Shown here piece after piece: positions 33,700-44,866 of a stretch of DNA of 64,000 nucleotides. This stretch comes from Cunninghamia lanceolata (taxonomy: Eukaryota > Streptophyta > Pinopsida > Cupressales > Cupressaceae). The position numbers and the translations under genes are program-made. The notes beneath the pieces were generated by a model, which saw only the letters and a program-made list of their open reading frames with translations, did not search any database and had not been told where the DNA came from. Position 1 is the stretch's first letter; each line of letters opens with the position of its first letter. The DNA lies in NCBI GenBank assembly GCA_027924645.1, contig BSBN01000036.1, positions 10,000,001 to 10,064,000 of the forward strand, read 5' to 3'.

Positions 33700-35403
33700 T
33701 TAATTCAGAACTGGAGGAGTAATAACCCCTAACTTCTCCCTGAGATACTCAAAAGAATCCTTAAGTAGAGGTTTAGTAAAAATGTCTACAATCTGATCCT
33801 TAGAGGGCACAAACTCCAATCTAACTTCACTCTTGTTCACCTGCTCTCTCAAAAAGTGAAATTTGATGGATATATGTTTTATCTTTGAATGCAACACCAG
33901 ATTTTTTGATATATTTATTGCACTTGAGTTATCACAAAAGATTGTGATAGGTTCCTCATACTCCACTCTGATGTCTCTTAGCATTTGCTTCATCCACAAT
34001 ACTTAAGTGCAACTACCTGCTACTGCAATATACTCTACTTCTGCAATGGACAGAGATATTGCCTCTTGTTTCATGCTCATCCAAGAAACCAATTTTTTCC
34101 CCAAAAAGAATGCACCACCACTGGTACTCTTTCAGTCATCCACATCTCCTTCCCAATCTGCATCTGTATATGCATGAAGAGAGAAATCATGATCCCTAGG
34201 ATACCATAAACCATACTCAACTATTCCTTTTAGATATCTGAGAATTCTCTTGATTGCCATGACATGAGATTCTCTAGGATCAGCTTGGAATCTGGCAACA
34301 AGACCAATGACATTCATAATGTCAGGTCTAGTTTGAGTAAGATACACTAGTCCTCAAATCATTGACTTGTAATTTTTCTTATCAGTCTTAGGAGATTCAT
34401 CATCTTTGCTCAGTTTACATCCGGTTGCCATGGGAGTATTCATTGGTTTTGAGTCTTCCATCCCAAATTTCTTCAACAATTCTTTCACATATTTGGTCTG
34501 TGATATGAAGATTTTTTTCTTTGTTTGAGTGATTTACAGACCCAAGAAGAAATTCATTTCCCCAAACATAGACATCTCAAATTCACTTTTCATTTGATTT
34601 GCAAAAGTCTTACACATACTATCTCTTACTCCAAAAATGATGTCATCAACAAATACTTCAACAATCAAGATATTTTCATGATCAATTTTGAAGTACAAGT
34701 TACTATCAGCAGTACCTTTGTTGAAACAAATCTTCAAAAGATGTTTATCTAGTCTTCCATACCAGGCTCTTGGGGCTTGTTTGAGTCCATACAGTACTTT
34801 CCTCAACTTGTAGACCATATCACCATGATCAAACAATTGAAATCCTTCCGGTTGCTCAATGTATACTTCTTCTTCCAAGTCAACATTCAGGAAGGCAGAC
34901 TTGACATGCATCTGATATACTTTGAAATCCTTGAAGGTAGCAAAAGCAAGAAATAATCTGACTACTTCAATTCTTGCCACCGGAGCAAAAGTTTCTTCAA
35001 AATCAGCTCCTTCTACTTGAGAATAACCCTTGCGGACCAACCTGACTTTGTTTCTGACTACTTCACCATCTTCATTTAGTTTATTTCGAAAGACCCATTT
35101 GGTTCCAATCACATTTTTGTTTCTAGGTCTGGGAACAAGATCCCAAGTGTGATTTTTCTTAATCTACATCAACTCTTCCTCCATTACTTTAGTCCAGCTT
35201 TCATCAATGCATGCCTCACTTACTATTTTTGGTTCAATCTTTGAGATCAGACAATATTTTTCTAAGTCATGAGCAATCTTTCTTCTTGTTTGAACACCTT
35301 TGCTTTTATCACCTATGATCTGGTCCTTAGAATGATTTAGTCTTACATACCTAGGAGTTTTGGGAATTTCTTGCACTTCTATTTCTTGGACAGGTTCATT
35401 CAA
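33700..35403 (-). pseudogene. Copia reverse transcriptase-RNase H, decayed
   Basis: The reverse transcriptase is readable from 35112 to 34534: GTKWVFRNKLNEDGEVV, the FAPVARIE block, YGLKQAPRAWY and the catalytic FVDDIIFG box. RNase H pieces follow at 34347-34132 (TRPDIMNVIG, YTDADWEGDVDD) and 33999-33700 (FCDNSSAINISKN, DIFTKPL). Stops and frameshifts separate the pieces, for example around 34400-34530. The linker at 35403-35164 resembles the region between integrase and RT in this lineage. It would have made cDNA for its own family and possibly for the LARDs, but this copy is dead. Confidence 0.85.
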
Positions 35404-35499
35404 ACTTATAGCTTCTTCCTGTATTCCAGGATTCTCTAGATTAGTCTGGATCTAAATTTCAGAAGGGGCTTGAACTTCTTAGACCAAAACATTATTCTA

Positions 35500-36442
35500 A
35501 TCATCTTCTTCATATTCATAAAACCTTGAGGGTTTTTAAATGCCTTCATCAACCTTCACATTTGTACTTTCTATAATCTTTCCCAATCTCTTGTTATAAC
35601 ACCAGTAAGCTTTGCTTTGAGTAGAATAACCCAAGAATATTCATTCATCACTTCTAGCATCAAATTTGCCAAGGTCTTCATCTCTTTTAATGTAACATTG
35701 CTACCAAAGACTTTGAAATACTTCACAGTGGGAGTGATGCCAAACCAGAGTTCATAAGGGGTCTTACTAGTATTGCTTCTGATTTGTACTCAATTAAGAG
35801 TATAGACAACAGTGCTTACAACTTATCTCCAATAGATCTGAGGAACATTTGCTTCCATCATCATGGTTCTGGATGCTTCATGGATGGTCTGGTTCTTTCT
35901 CTCCACTACTCCATTCTACTATGGAGTCCTTGGAGCAGATAACTATCTTTTTATCCCATGTTTCTCACAGAATTTTATGAACTCTCCAGATGTGAATTCT
36001 CCACCTCTGTCAGACCTAAGACACTTTATGTTTAATTTGGTTTCATTTTCTACCATAGCCTTGAATATTTTGAATTTCTCAAGAGCTTCAGATTTCTCTT
36101 TTAGAAAAGTCATCCACATCAATGATCATCAATTAGTAGCATGAAATATCTATCACCTTGCAAACTCCTAATTCTTGCTGGTCCACATAGATCAGTATGT
36201 ACTAAGTCCAACAATCTAGTAGAAGATTGTTCCTTACTTTTGAATGTGGCTTTCCTCTACTTACCCAACTGACATTCTTTGCACAAACTGTTAGTAGGTT
36301 TCATGAGTCTTGGAAGATCTGTTATAGCTTGAGTTTTGCTTATCTTAATGATATTATCAAAATTCACATGACACATTCTCCTATGCCACAACCAACTCTG
36401 ATCAATTGGGACAAATAAACAACTTTTGCTAGTACCAACCAA
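35500..36442 (-). pseudogene. Copia integrase, decayed
   Basis: The zinc-binding N-terminus is readable at 36442-36257 (WLWHRRMCHVN...LCKECQLGK, an HHCC pattern). The catalytic core between 36240 and 35700 is visible only as fragments (for example FCEKHGIK- and MVERKN-like pieces) with stops and frame changes. It is not functional. Confidence 0.7.
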
Positions 36443-36526
36443 GTGGAAGATGTTACCTTTTGTTTGAGTACCGGATGCAATCTTTGTTCTAGAGCTTTCA
36501 AAGATCTTACATTTTCCATTTTTGAA

Positions 36527-36868
36527 TCAGAGATCATAGTCTTTGTCCATCAACTGTCCAATACTCAGAAGATTGTACTTCAGACCTTCAACATCTAGTA
36601 CATCACTAGTTTTGTTCTTTCCATCAAAAGAGATAGTTCCTCTGCCTCTGACTCTGCTAGTAGAATTATCACCAAATTTTACAACTCCTCCTTCATATCT
36701 TTCCAGATCTATGAACTTATTTTTGTCACTAGTCATATGGTGGGAGCATCCACTATCAATGACCCATTCATCCTTTTCTTCAATTTGAGCAGCTAGAGCT
36801 CTTTCTATCTGTTTATGATTAATAGATTCAGTGGGCAATGGATCTTCTTCCTTGATGGAAATAAACAC
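36527..36868 (-). pseudogene. Copia protease fragment
   Basis: WVIDSGCSHHMT is the Copia aspartic protease active site (D-S-G), followed by GDNSTSRVRGRGTI and LKYNLLSIGQL, typical of the protease-to-integrase junction. It is part of a broken gag-pol frame; this segment has no internal stop. Confidence 0.85.
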
Positions 36869-36952
36869 CTAGTCACTTCCAGATTTGTTTCCTGTCTCTA
36901 ATTCATCATCTGTTACTCCATCATCATCTTCATGAACATAGTAACATTTCTT

Positions 36953-37860
36953 TTAGAATCTTGATTTATTTGGATTTGTCCTTGAAAATCTTTTCAGACA
37001 CCTTGAAGAAAAATGATCAATCTTGTTGCAGTTGAAACATTTGAAAGGCAATTTTCCTTCATACTTACTAGATCCTCTTGGCAATCTTTTTGCAATAAGG
37101 GCTTCAAGTTGAGAAGCTTCTACCTCATCTTCTTCTAGAGCTTTTCTTGCTTTTTCATACCATGATAGTTTCTTTGAGGAGTTATCTCCTGGATCATACC
37201 TTTGTTTACCTTTTACAGAGGAACTAGCTTTGAATGCAGATTCAGTCTTGGGGGGTGCATCTCCAAACTTAGCCAATTCAAATGCAGCCAATTTTCCAAT
37301 CAATTGATCTCTTGTGATATTTGAAAAAGATCTAAATTCTTCAATAGCAGCAACCTTGCGTTTGTAAGCAGGAGGTAGGGATCTAAGAACTTTAGCAACA
37401 ATCTCATCTTCATCCAAGGTTCCACCAGCACACCTAATGCCACAAACAAGCTCATTTACTTTTGGCATAAATGTAGTGATATTCTCATCTTCAAGTTTTT
37501 GAATTTTCCTTTCAAACTCTGTAGCTTGGCACATTTAACATATTTGTCTCCTTCATGCAGAAGTTCTAGCTTTGCCCAAATCTCATATGCAATTTTTAAA
37601 TCCATAACATTTGTCAGCTCTAAATCAGATAAGGCACTTAGTAAGTCTTCTTTAGCTCAAAATTTATCTTCAGCATCTCTAATTTCATCTACATTTATCA
37701 GACCATTCTTTGGAGGAACATACTTCTTTAAAGTCATGGTCCAATATTGCATTCCCATACATTGCAAGTGACATTCCATGCAGCTTTTCCAAAGAGTGTA
37801 ATTAGTTCCATCAAACCTTGGACTATCCTTCTTGTAGGAAGACATTCTGGATCTCCTCAA
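36953..37860 (-). pseudogene. Copia gag, decayed
   Basis: Starts near 37860 with PRFDGTNYTLWKSCMECHL, the typical Copia Gag N-terminus, breaks around 37540-37660, and continues with ENITTFMPKVNELV, LRSLPPAYKRKVAAIEEF and a single CCHC zinc knuckle (CFNCNKIDHFSSRC; the usual glycine is Asp) near 37030. It has the N-terminal half that the LARD Gag-like ORF lacks. Confidence 0.85.
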
Positions 37861-37887
37861 GTGGTTAAGCTCTTTTAGAGGAACTTA

Positions 37888-37899
37888 GCTCTGATACCA
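37888..37899 (-). promoter_or_regulatory. Primer binding site, initiator Met-tRNA
   Basis: The minus strand reads TGGTATCAGAGC immediately inside the 5' LTR, as in the LARDs. Confidence 0.85.
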
Positions 37900-37901
37900 A
37901 T

Positions 37902-39294
37902 TATTGATTTAAGACAGCCAACTGAGAGGGGGGGTGAATCAATTGTCCCAAAAATTTCTTTTCTTTAAACACTTAAATCCTTCTTGTTATTTAACAACAT
38001 AATAATAAATAAATCATGGAAGCACAATGTAGTAATTCAAGAGAAGAAACACATTAACACATATGACACCAAGATTTTAACGTGGAAAACTCGGTTAAGG
38101 AAAAAACCACGGGGTGACTAACGCAAGATTGTATTCTCTATTAAAAGAATAGGAAGAACAAATGGCACTTGCCAATTAGAGCTCACTGCCTGAGCACACT
38201 GCTCACAAGAGGCCCACTACCTACAGAAGACACACTGTCTACAAAATAATAATAAATATTACATACTTGAACTGAAGATTAGCATCTTCACCATGCTTGA
38301 GTCAGTTTTATTTAAGCTCAATACTTTTGCTCTGCTTTTCACACTTCTCCTCTCTACCACTTCCTCATCTTCACCGATACTTTGAAATGACTTCACAACT
38401 CTTATTTATACAAGACATCAACTTTGGTATAGTCATCAAAGTCGGCACAATACATACTTTATTTTATTACAGAGCAAATACACAAATACAGCTTGACTTA
38501 TACAAAAGACTTCATGTGAATCACCACACTATCGGCCACACATATCTGGGACTTCAATCTTCTTTGAGTAACATGTCATGCTTCACAAAACATCTTCAAG
38601 ATCATCTGCAAGATGTGTAAATCATCCGATCAACCATAATTAGGAAAAACATCATCACCTAGAAGTAAATCTTCAATTACAAGCTCAATCTTTAAAGTGG
38701 ACCACCAACATGAACTGGACACAATCTAGAGACCTCCACAAGCTTGCTTGAATCACCAAGAACATCCACACCACTTTTGCTTACTAAGATCATTCGTATC
38801 TTCATCCGGAACCTCAAGAACACATTTTGTCAACACTGTCATATTAGAATAAATGCTTGCAGACCTCCAGACCACGAACCAATTGAGTTGTCAATTCACA
38901 TTGGCTTCCTAAACACTCCACCAAATCCGTAGAACAAGATATTGCATTTTTGGATCTCACCGGACCTATTTGTGTCACTCTGTCAGCTCTGAACACTTGC
39001 CAGATCTAATTTCACTCATATGGCCATAATTTCTTCAAATCTTCATGCGGACCTCTCAAATGTTGACTGAATCATCTTTAGACACATATCTACAAACCCT
39101 TTAATGTGTATCCTCTGATCTTCATCTTAGCTGGGATCTTCACTTCAAAGATCTTCACTATCTTCACTGTTCTTTATTTCTGATGGGACTAATTTTCTCA
39201 ATATCCTTAGCACAGCTCATCCAATCCTTGACATCAATGCAATAGGAGTATGTTGGCATCAATGACAACACCAGTTAGGCCCATAATTGCAACA
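37902..39294 (-). repeat. Copia 5' LTR
   Basis: A 1,393-bp LTR on the minus strand. Its inner terminal bases have mutated (CAATA instead of CAACA), and it retains a segment near 38998-39020 that the other LTR lacks. Confidence 0.8.
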
Positions 39295-39419
39295 CTTCAT
39301 GCTCACCTATCCTCTCGAGGGGGCATCATCCCATCGTCATTTTTTATAAGCCTCGTCCATTTTTCCACCATCTATAGTTTATTCCTCTTTGACATGACAT
39401 TACATCGCAACATCATATC

Positions 39420-39433
39420 AAAGAGGGGCAAAA
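39420..39433 (+). promoter_or_regulatory. Polypurine tract of a Tat-like element
   Basis: AAAGAGGGGCAAAA is identical to the tract at 2117-2130 and directly precedes TGTAGACACTTAAAATTGAC. Confidence 0.7.
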
Positions 39434-40200
39434 TGTAGACACTTAAAATTGACCACTTTATCCCAATCAAGTCCTAATCCCCTATATCGACCATTTATCC
39501 TCTAAATTTGATCAATTGTCCCCTGATTGCCCTAAATTCTCCTAAATGTCTTAATAATAGTCAATTATCCCCTAATCATTTTAATTTATCATATTTACCT
39601 AATTGGCCCAATTATTAGGACTTGATCCTATCATTATCCCTAATTATCCCCATTTATCCGTAAACCTAATCATTTTTCCTAAGTCCTAACCCATTTCCTA
39701 GTCTTAATACCCCATGTGCCCTCATGCACATGATTTAATTAATTTTCATTAATTAAATCCCCCTTTATCTCTCATAAATAAATAAAAGAAATTAAAAATT
39801 CTTTTATTTTCTACCCTAACTAATTTCTAACCATCTCCCAAAATCCCAAAAATTAATTAGAAGTAGTTTTTATCCTCCACCTTTGATCTTACAACCAACT
39901 TAATCCTGGCCATCAATTTTTCATCAAATCCTTGCCATTGATCCTCCTTCCTGGTGGTCTATAAATTGACCTATTCAAAGTTCGTTTCAATCATCAATAT
40001 ATTCTACATCATGCTATCAAATTGAGCAACCACAATCAACATCTGAGCACATCCACCCTCATGGTGCAATAGGAATCGGATCATGGGTAACTTTGTGTTG
40101 TTTATTCATTTGATTTTTCAGTTTCTAGCTGAATTGAAGGTCATGTTAATGTAGATTAAAGGTTTTTTGTAATGTTGTTTGAAATCTTTCATTTTATTTG
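39434..40200 (+). repeat. 3' LTR of a Tat-like Ty3/gypsy element (right end uncertain)
   Basis: Starts TGTAGACACTTAAAATTGAC, related to the LTR at 2131 in its first bases, and has a TATA-like CTATAAATTG near 39960. I could not fix the 3' end; 40200 is an estimate. Confidence 0.45.
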
Positions 40201-42144
40201 CATTTTAATGTGTACATTCCTCAATCTTTCTTTCCAATTTTTTCTTTAATCAAGTTTGTTTTGGAAGTAAGGAGTACATATTAGATTGAATAAAAAAAGG
40301 TTGTTTGCAAATGACTTTAATAGAGTTTATGTTTATGGTTGTCTCTAATATTTCTTGATGGAAGTTTAGTTTTCAATTCATATTTGATGTTTGAAATAAT
40401 CATATACACTGCAAGTTCATTCATGTTTTGATAGGTTTTGATGAACCATTTTGACAACATGATGACATTTTATTGAAACTTAAAATGAAGTACATATTAA
40501 TAATTTACGGGCTTGCTTGGACTAGTTAACATGATCAAGATATTAAGTGAAAATTTTGAAATATTTTTGTTTTCTTGATTACCAACATGGTCCCCAACCT
40601 AGAAATAAGATTCATTTCCTATAATTGAGCACAAAAGAAAAGAGAAAAGAAAAGAAAAATAGAAAAGAAAAGCAAAAGAGAAAGAGAAAAGAAAAGCAAA
40701 ATAAAAATAAAATCAAAAGAAACAAAAAAAATGATGAAAACTCAATGCCTAGGTGATTTAGGTATCTTTATTGGAGCTATAAACAGTTGGCTAGCAGTAG
40801 AGCTATTCCTAGAGTGGGACCAATGATATCTCTATTGAAGTTATAGATGCTTGGTTGGCAATGGAGCAATGTCCAAGTAATTTGTGATCATGTCTACTTA
40901 AATATTTGCATATTCTAATAGATCGATGTTCACTTAAAATAAAAATAAATAATAGTTTGATATTTGGGTTATTCTGATTAGTCTTTGCAAATTCAAGAAA
41001 GGCACAAATTCACAAGCACACACTTAGTTTTATGTAAATGTTGAATTTTGTCATGTGGTGAATCCTTCTTATCTTGTCATGAATACATTCATTTTGTATT
41101 TATTGTTGTACGCAAATATTTGGGTTTGTAAATGGGTAAGTGCAAGAAGATGGGGGGCCAAAAAGGGGTCTTAAGTGGCCACTTTTTTTCTAAAATCAGG
41201 AAATGTTGGCCTTGGATGAGAAATTGAGCATAGTTACACTCAAAATTTGGAGATGCAACCAAAACAATGTTCGTAGTGCTCCGAGTCTACTTTTTAAACT
41301 ACTATTTTTAAAAAATGGTATAGATTAAGGGGTTCAAAAGAGGGAGCCACTGAAATTGGTGTTGTTTCTATCAAAAAAACATAACATAGCATGTTTTGTG
41401 GCTCCCTCAAAAGGTTAAATTCTTTTTGGTATTTTTAGAATCGCTTTGGTGAGAAATTAACTAACATGTAGTTTATGCCTGATTTTTCTGATAACTTTTT
41501 GATGAATATTTAATTTTTTACTAATTTTCAAAGTGGACATATCCTAAAAATAGAATTTTGGCCATGCTACCCTTATAAATTTTGAAAACTAATTGAAAAT
41601 CATTTATTTTAATATGTGTAGAATGGAGTCTAGTTTCTAAATATGTAATTTTTTTAAAATTTCAATGAATGGTTAATTTACAATGAAAAAAAGACCAAAC
41701 AATGGTTTTTGCCCAAAAACAAACATACAAACAAAAGAAATTAAAGATGAAAGTCTTAACATTGTCAAAATGTGAAAAAAATTACATCGTTAAATAGCTA
41801 AGAGAAAGCCTAACATTACCCAGGTGTTCGATTTGTTTGACCTTGAAACATGCGCAAATCTAAGGGTTAGCATGAACAAAATTATTTGAAATCTTGTAGA
41901 ATTTGCAAAAACATGTCTGTGGATGTTGAAAAGGCACTCCAAGCCTTTGGGTTGGAAATCCAAAGCAAATCCCAAGCCTAAGGCTTGGGATTCCCAAAGC
42001 ACAATATAATGCGAGCGCATTATAACGCGCTCACATTATGTTTTCCTTTGAATGAGTTATGTTCAAGTTTCATAAGTATGTTTCATGGATGTATATATGT
42101 ATGCTTGTAGGTATGTATGCATGTACATGTATGCATGCTTGTAT
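40201..42144. other. No gene seen; GA-rich block and palindromes
   Basis: A GAAAAG-rich stretch lies at about 40629-40730, followed by a weak ~65-bp duplication (GGAGCTATAAACAGTTGGCT / GAAGTTATAGATGCTTGGTT). The remainder is AT-rich without a gene. Palindromes cluster at 41968-42030 and TGTATGCATG-type repeats at 42080-42140. Confidence 0.45.
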
Positions 42145-42360
42145 CACTACAACAGAAGAGGCAATTAGCGCCTAAAATAGTGCCAGAATTTAGTGCATTT
42201 GAGTCCATGAATTGGACACTTCTGCCGGCGCAAAAACCAGTGCCCAATAGCATCTCACTATTGCGTCAAGTTTAGCACTGATTATAACATCGGGTTTTGT
42301 GCTGGTTTTAGCGCTGGATTTTAATGCTAGGATTAACGCCAGATTTAGCGTCAGATTTTG
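42145..42360. repeat. CACTA terminal and subterminal repeats
   Basis: After the CACTACAACAGAAGAGGC terminus, degenerate motifs recur: TTAGCGCC, TTTAGTGC, CCGGCGC, TTTAGCGCTGG, AACGCCAG, TTTAGCGTCAG. Dense short subterminal repeats are a known property of CACTA ends, where transposase binds. Confidence 0.6.
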
Positions 42361-42965
42361 TTGCTTTTAGTTTGGCTTCCGATTTTGCTTTTGGTTTTGC
42401 TTCTTGTGTTGCTTCCAAGTTTGCTTCTAGTTTTGCTTCTAGTTTTACTTCCAGTTTTGCTTCCAATTTTGCTTCCAATTTTGCTTCCATCGTTGCTTCC
42501 AATTTTGCTTCCAGCTTGGCTTCCGCTTTTACTTCTGGTTTTGCTTCCGGTTTCGCTTCCAGTTTTGCTTCCAGGTTTACTTCCACTTTTGCTTCTAGTT
42601 TTTCTTCCAATTTTGCTTCCAATTTTGCTTCTAGTTTTGCTTCCAGTTTTACTTCCAATTTTACTTCCAATTTTGCTTCCAAATTTGCTTCCAGTTTTGC
42701 TTCCAGTTTTGCGTCTAGTTTTGCTTCCACTTTTGCTTCCAATTTTGCTTCCGGTTTTGCTTATGATTTTGCTTCCAGTTTCACTTCTGATTTTGCTTCC
42801 AATTTTGCATCTGGTTTTGCTTCCAATTTTGCTTCCAGTTTTGCTTCCACTGTTGCTTCCAATTTTACTTTCAATTTTGCTTATAATATAATGTTGCTTG
42901 TTGCTTCCAATTTTGCTTCCATTTTTGTGTCTTTTGTTGCTTCTAAAAATGCTTATTATTTTGCT
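42358..42965. repeat. 12-bp minisatellite coding for EAKL repeats
   Basis: Roughly fifty copies of TTTTGCTTCCAR run for 600 bp. On the minus strand 42742-42308 is open for 144 codons of Glu-Ala-Lys-Leu repeats with a non-repeat tail; two plus-strand frames are also open for 217 and 177 codons. Openness in several frames is expected from a stop-free 12-mer, so a protein is not proven. Confidence 0.85.
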
Positions 42966-43329
42966 TACATTTATTAATTTAATATGTTTTATTTCAATTT
43001 AATTAGTTAAATATATCATGCCTCTTAAATAACTCATATGATTATAATGTAAGTAATTTAATTATTTAACTCATATGATTAAATAACAAGATAATTACTA
43101 TAACATGATCATCATCTATAATTAAAACAAGTGAGTCAAATATCTAAATTTAATTGAATTTGATAACATCCATCTAAGCAGTAAATTAAAATCATCATAC
43201 GTAATAAATATCCATCCAAAAATCATCGACCACTTTCAATATATATAAATTGACAAGTCAATATGGATAAGATCATCACAATATATAACTAAAACAAGTG
43301 AAAGTCAACTATGCCATTAGATCAATAAC

Positions 43330-43470
43330 ATGTCTAAATGATACATGTACAAATGATATAAGTAAAAATGATAAATTACGTAACTCAAAATGATACAAGT
43401 CAAGATGATACATGTCCAGATGATATAAGTCAAAATGATACATAAATTTATGATACAACTCATTAATATG
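43330..43470. repeat. Short interspersed ATGATACAAGTCAA-type repeats
   Basis: About eight degenerate copies of ATGATAYAWGTC separated by 10-20 bp lie in the 3' non-coding part of the CACTA element. The rest of 42966-43571 is AT-rich and empty. Confidence 0.6.
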
Positions 43471-43571
43471 GCACTACAAGCTATGGAAATGATACATATG
43501 ATAGCTAGCGACTATGAAAAGAGGCATCATAATGATATATCAACAATTATCCATGATGCAATCTATGAATG

Positions 43572-43712
43572 TCACTGGCTACTATGAGCAACTACCTCAT
43601 CATCATCATCACCATCATGATCATCATCATCATCACCATCATCGTCATCGGCCTCAGTGTCTTCTATATCTACGTCATCATCATCCTCTGCCATGTGATC
43701 TATACTAGAACC
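43572..43712 (-). pseudogene. CACTA transposase last exon, 3' part
   Basis: Reads from the LARD-B insertion site into an Asp/Glu-rich tail (repeats of GATGAT) and ends EVVAHSSQ-stop with TGA at 43572-43574. It joins in frame to 59183-59122 once LARD-B and one copy of GAACC are removed. The CAT-trinucleotide run seen on the plus strand here is this acidic coding stretch. Confidence 0.5.
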
Positions 43713-44801
43713 TGTTGGCAAGAGACACTATATGGATTCATGGTTGTTGTCATTGATGGCAACAAAGGTCATCCCACATATCCGCAAGTCATGATGTGTC
43801 TCTACCGGAATTCAGAATAAAGAATGTTGTGGTCCGGTGAACAAGAACAGAGCATGTGGCAAGGTCCGACAGATTGGTCCAGATCTCTCAGAGGAAGTGT
43901 CTTGGTGCAGTGCGGATTTGGGAAAGCCAAGAGGACTACCTTGAGTGGTATATTCCAAGGATTTAGCCTCCGGTGATGGACAAGGAAAAAGATATGAATA
44001 GTTGAGTACCGGATTCCTGAGAGACAGTGAAAACAGAGGAAGAACTGACTGACAGAGTATCAGACTACTTTCCAGATGTGTTACTGTTGATGATAGAGGT
44101 TGTGAAGGCATGAATCATGTTTGGCCGACATGATTAATGATATCTACAAGTATATGCTTGATCCGCATTGCTTGGTGAGGAAGGATTCAGCCGACAGAAC
44201 AAAAGTTTGTAAGAAACTAGACTGTTCCGGATGCCGACTAGAAAGGTGATGAAATTACTTGTGCGGATATATATAGAGGATTGATTTAGTTGTGAAGGGA
44301 GTGATGGTGCGAAGATATATGCGAATAAGTCCAGAACAGAGCAGAGGTAGCAAAAAGGATCCGGTATGTGAAAGATAGCAGAATAAAGAACAGAGGAAAG
44401 ATGAAGTGCAGCAGATCAGTGTACTGAGCCTAACCGGAACTGAACTCCAGCATATGTAGATGCTTCCAATCAGTTCAAGACTGTGATTCTTATCACTTTG
44501 TAGACAGTGTGTCTTCTTGTAGGCAGTGGGCCTCTTGTGAGCAGTGTGCTCGGGCAGTGAGCCCTAATTGGCAAGTGCCATTTTGTAATTTCCTATTCTT
44601 CTAACAGAGAATAATTTTGGGTTAATCACCCCGTGGTTTTCTCCCTTAACAGGGTTTCCACGTCAAAAATACTGTGTCATGTGTTTCTTATTTCATGATT
44701 AATGTTTTTGTGTTTGATTCTATGCTGCATCAATTAAAAAGAAAGTTCAATAAGGGAAATAATTAGGATAACTGATTCACCCCCCCTCTCAGTTATCAAC
44801 A
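43713..44801 (+). repeat. LARD-B 5' LTR
   Basis: 1,089 bp, same termini as LARD-A, with TATA box at 44268-44275 and U5 hairpin at 44768-44796. Confidence 0.93.
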
Positions 44802-44803
44802 AT

Positions 44804-44815
44804 TGGTATCAGAGC
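44804..44815 (+). promoter_or_regulatory. Primer binding site, initiator Met-tRNA
   Basis: TGGTATCAGAGC starts two bases after the LTR. Confidence 0.9.
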
Positions 44816-44866
44816 CAAGTTCCTCCTAATAGAGCCTAACAGCTTGAGGAAGATCTGGGATTTCAA

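Larger units (their letters stand above)
31989..39294 (-). mobile_element. SIRE-like Ty1/Copia element, degenerate
   Basis: A complete but decayed element of 7,306 bp on the minus strand: LTRs 37902-39294 (5') and 31989-33368 (3'), PBS 37888-37899, then gag, protease, integrase, reverse transcriptase and RNase H in Copia order. It is flanked by CTTCA (31984-31988 and 39295-39299). The LTRs differ by many substitutions and an indel, so it is much older than the LARDs. The RNase H text (CDNSSAINISKN, HISIKFHFLREQV) points to the SIRE/Maximus lineage. Confidence 0.9.

Noticed and set aside
42324..42977. Plus-strand 217-codon FAS-repeat ORF and overlapping 177-codon Leu-rich ORF
   Set aside because: These are frames of the 12-bp minisatellite; a stop-free repeat opens several frames at once.
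43472..43490. Second CACTACAAG-like sequence as a CACTA terminus
   Set aside because: It lacks the rest of the terminal repeat and subterminal motifs, and lies inside the element.
43596..43690. His-rich plus-strand ORF and CAT microsatellite
   Set aside because: Better explained as the Asp/Glu-rich end of the CACTA exon on the minus strand.
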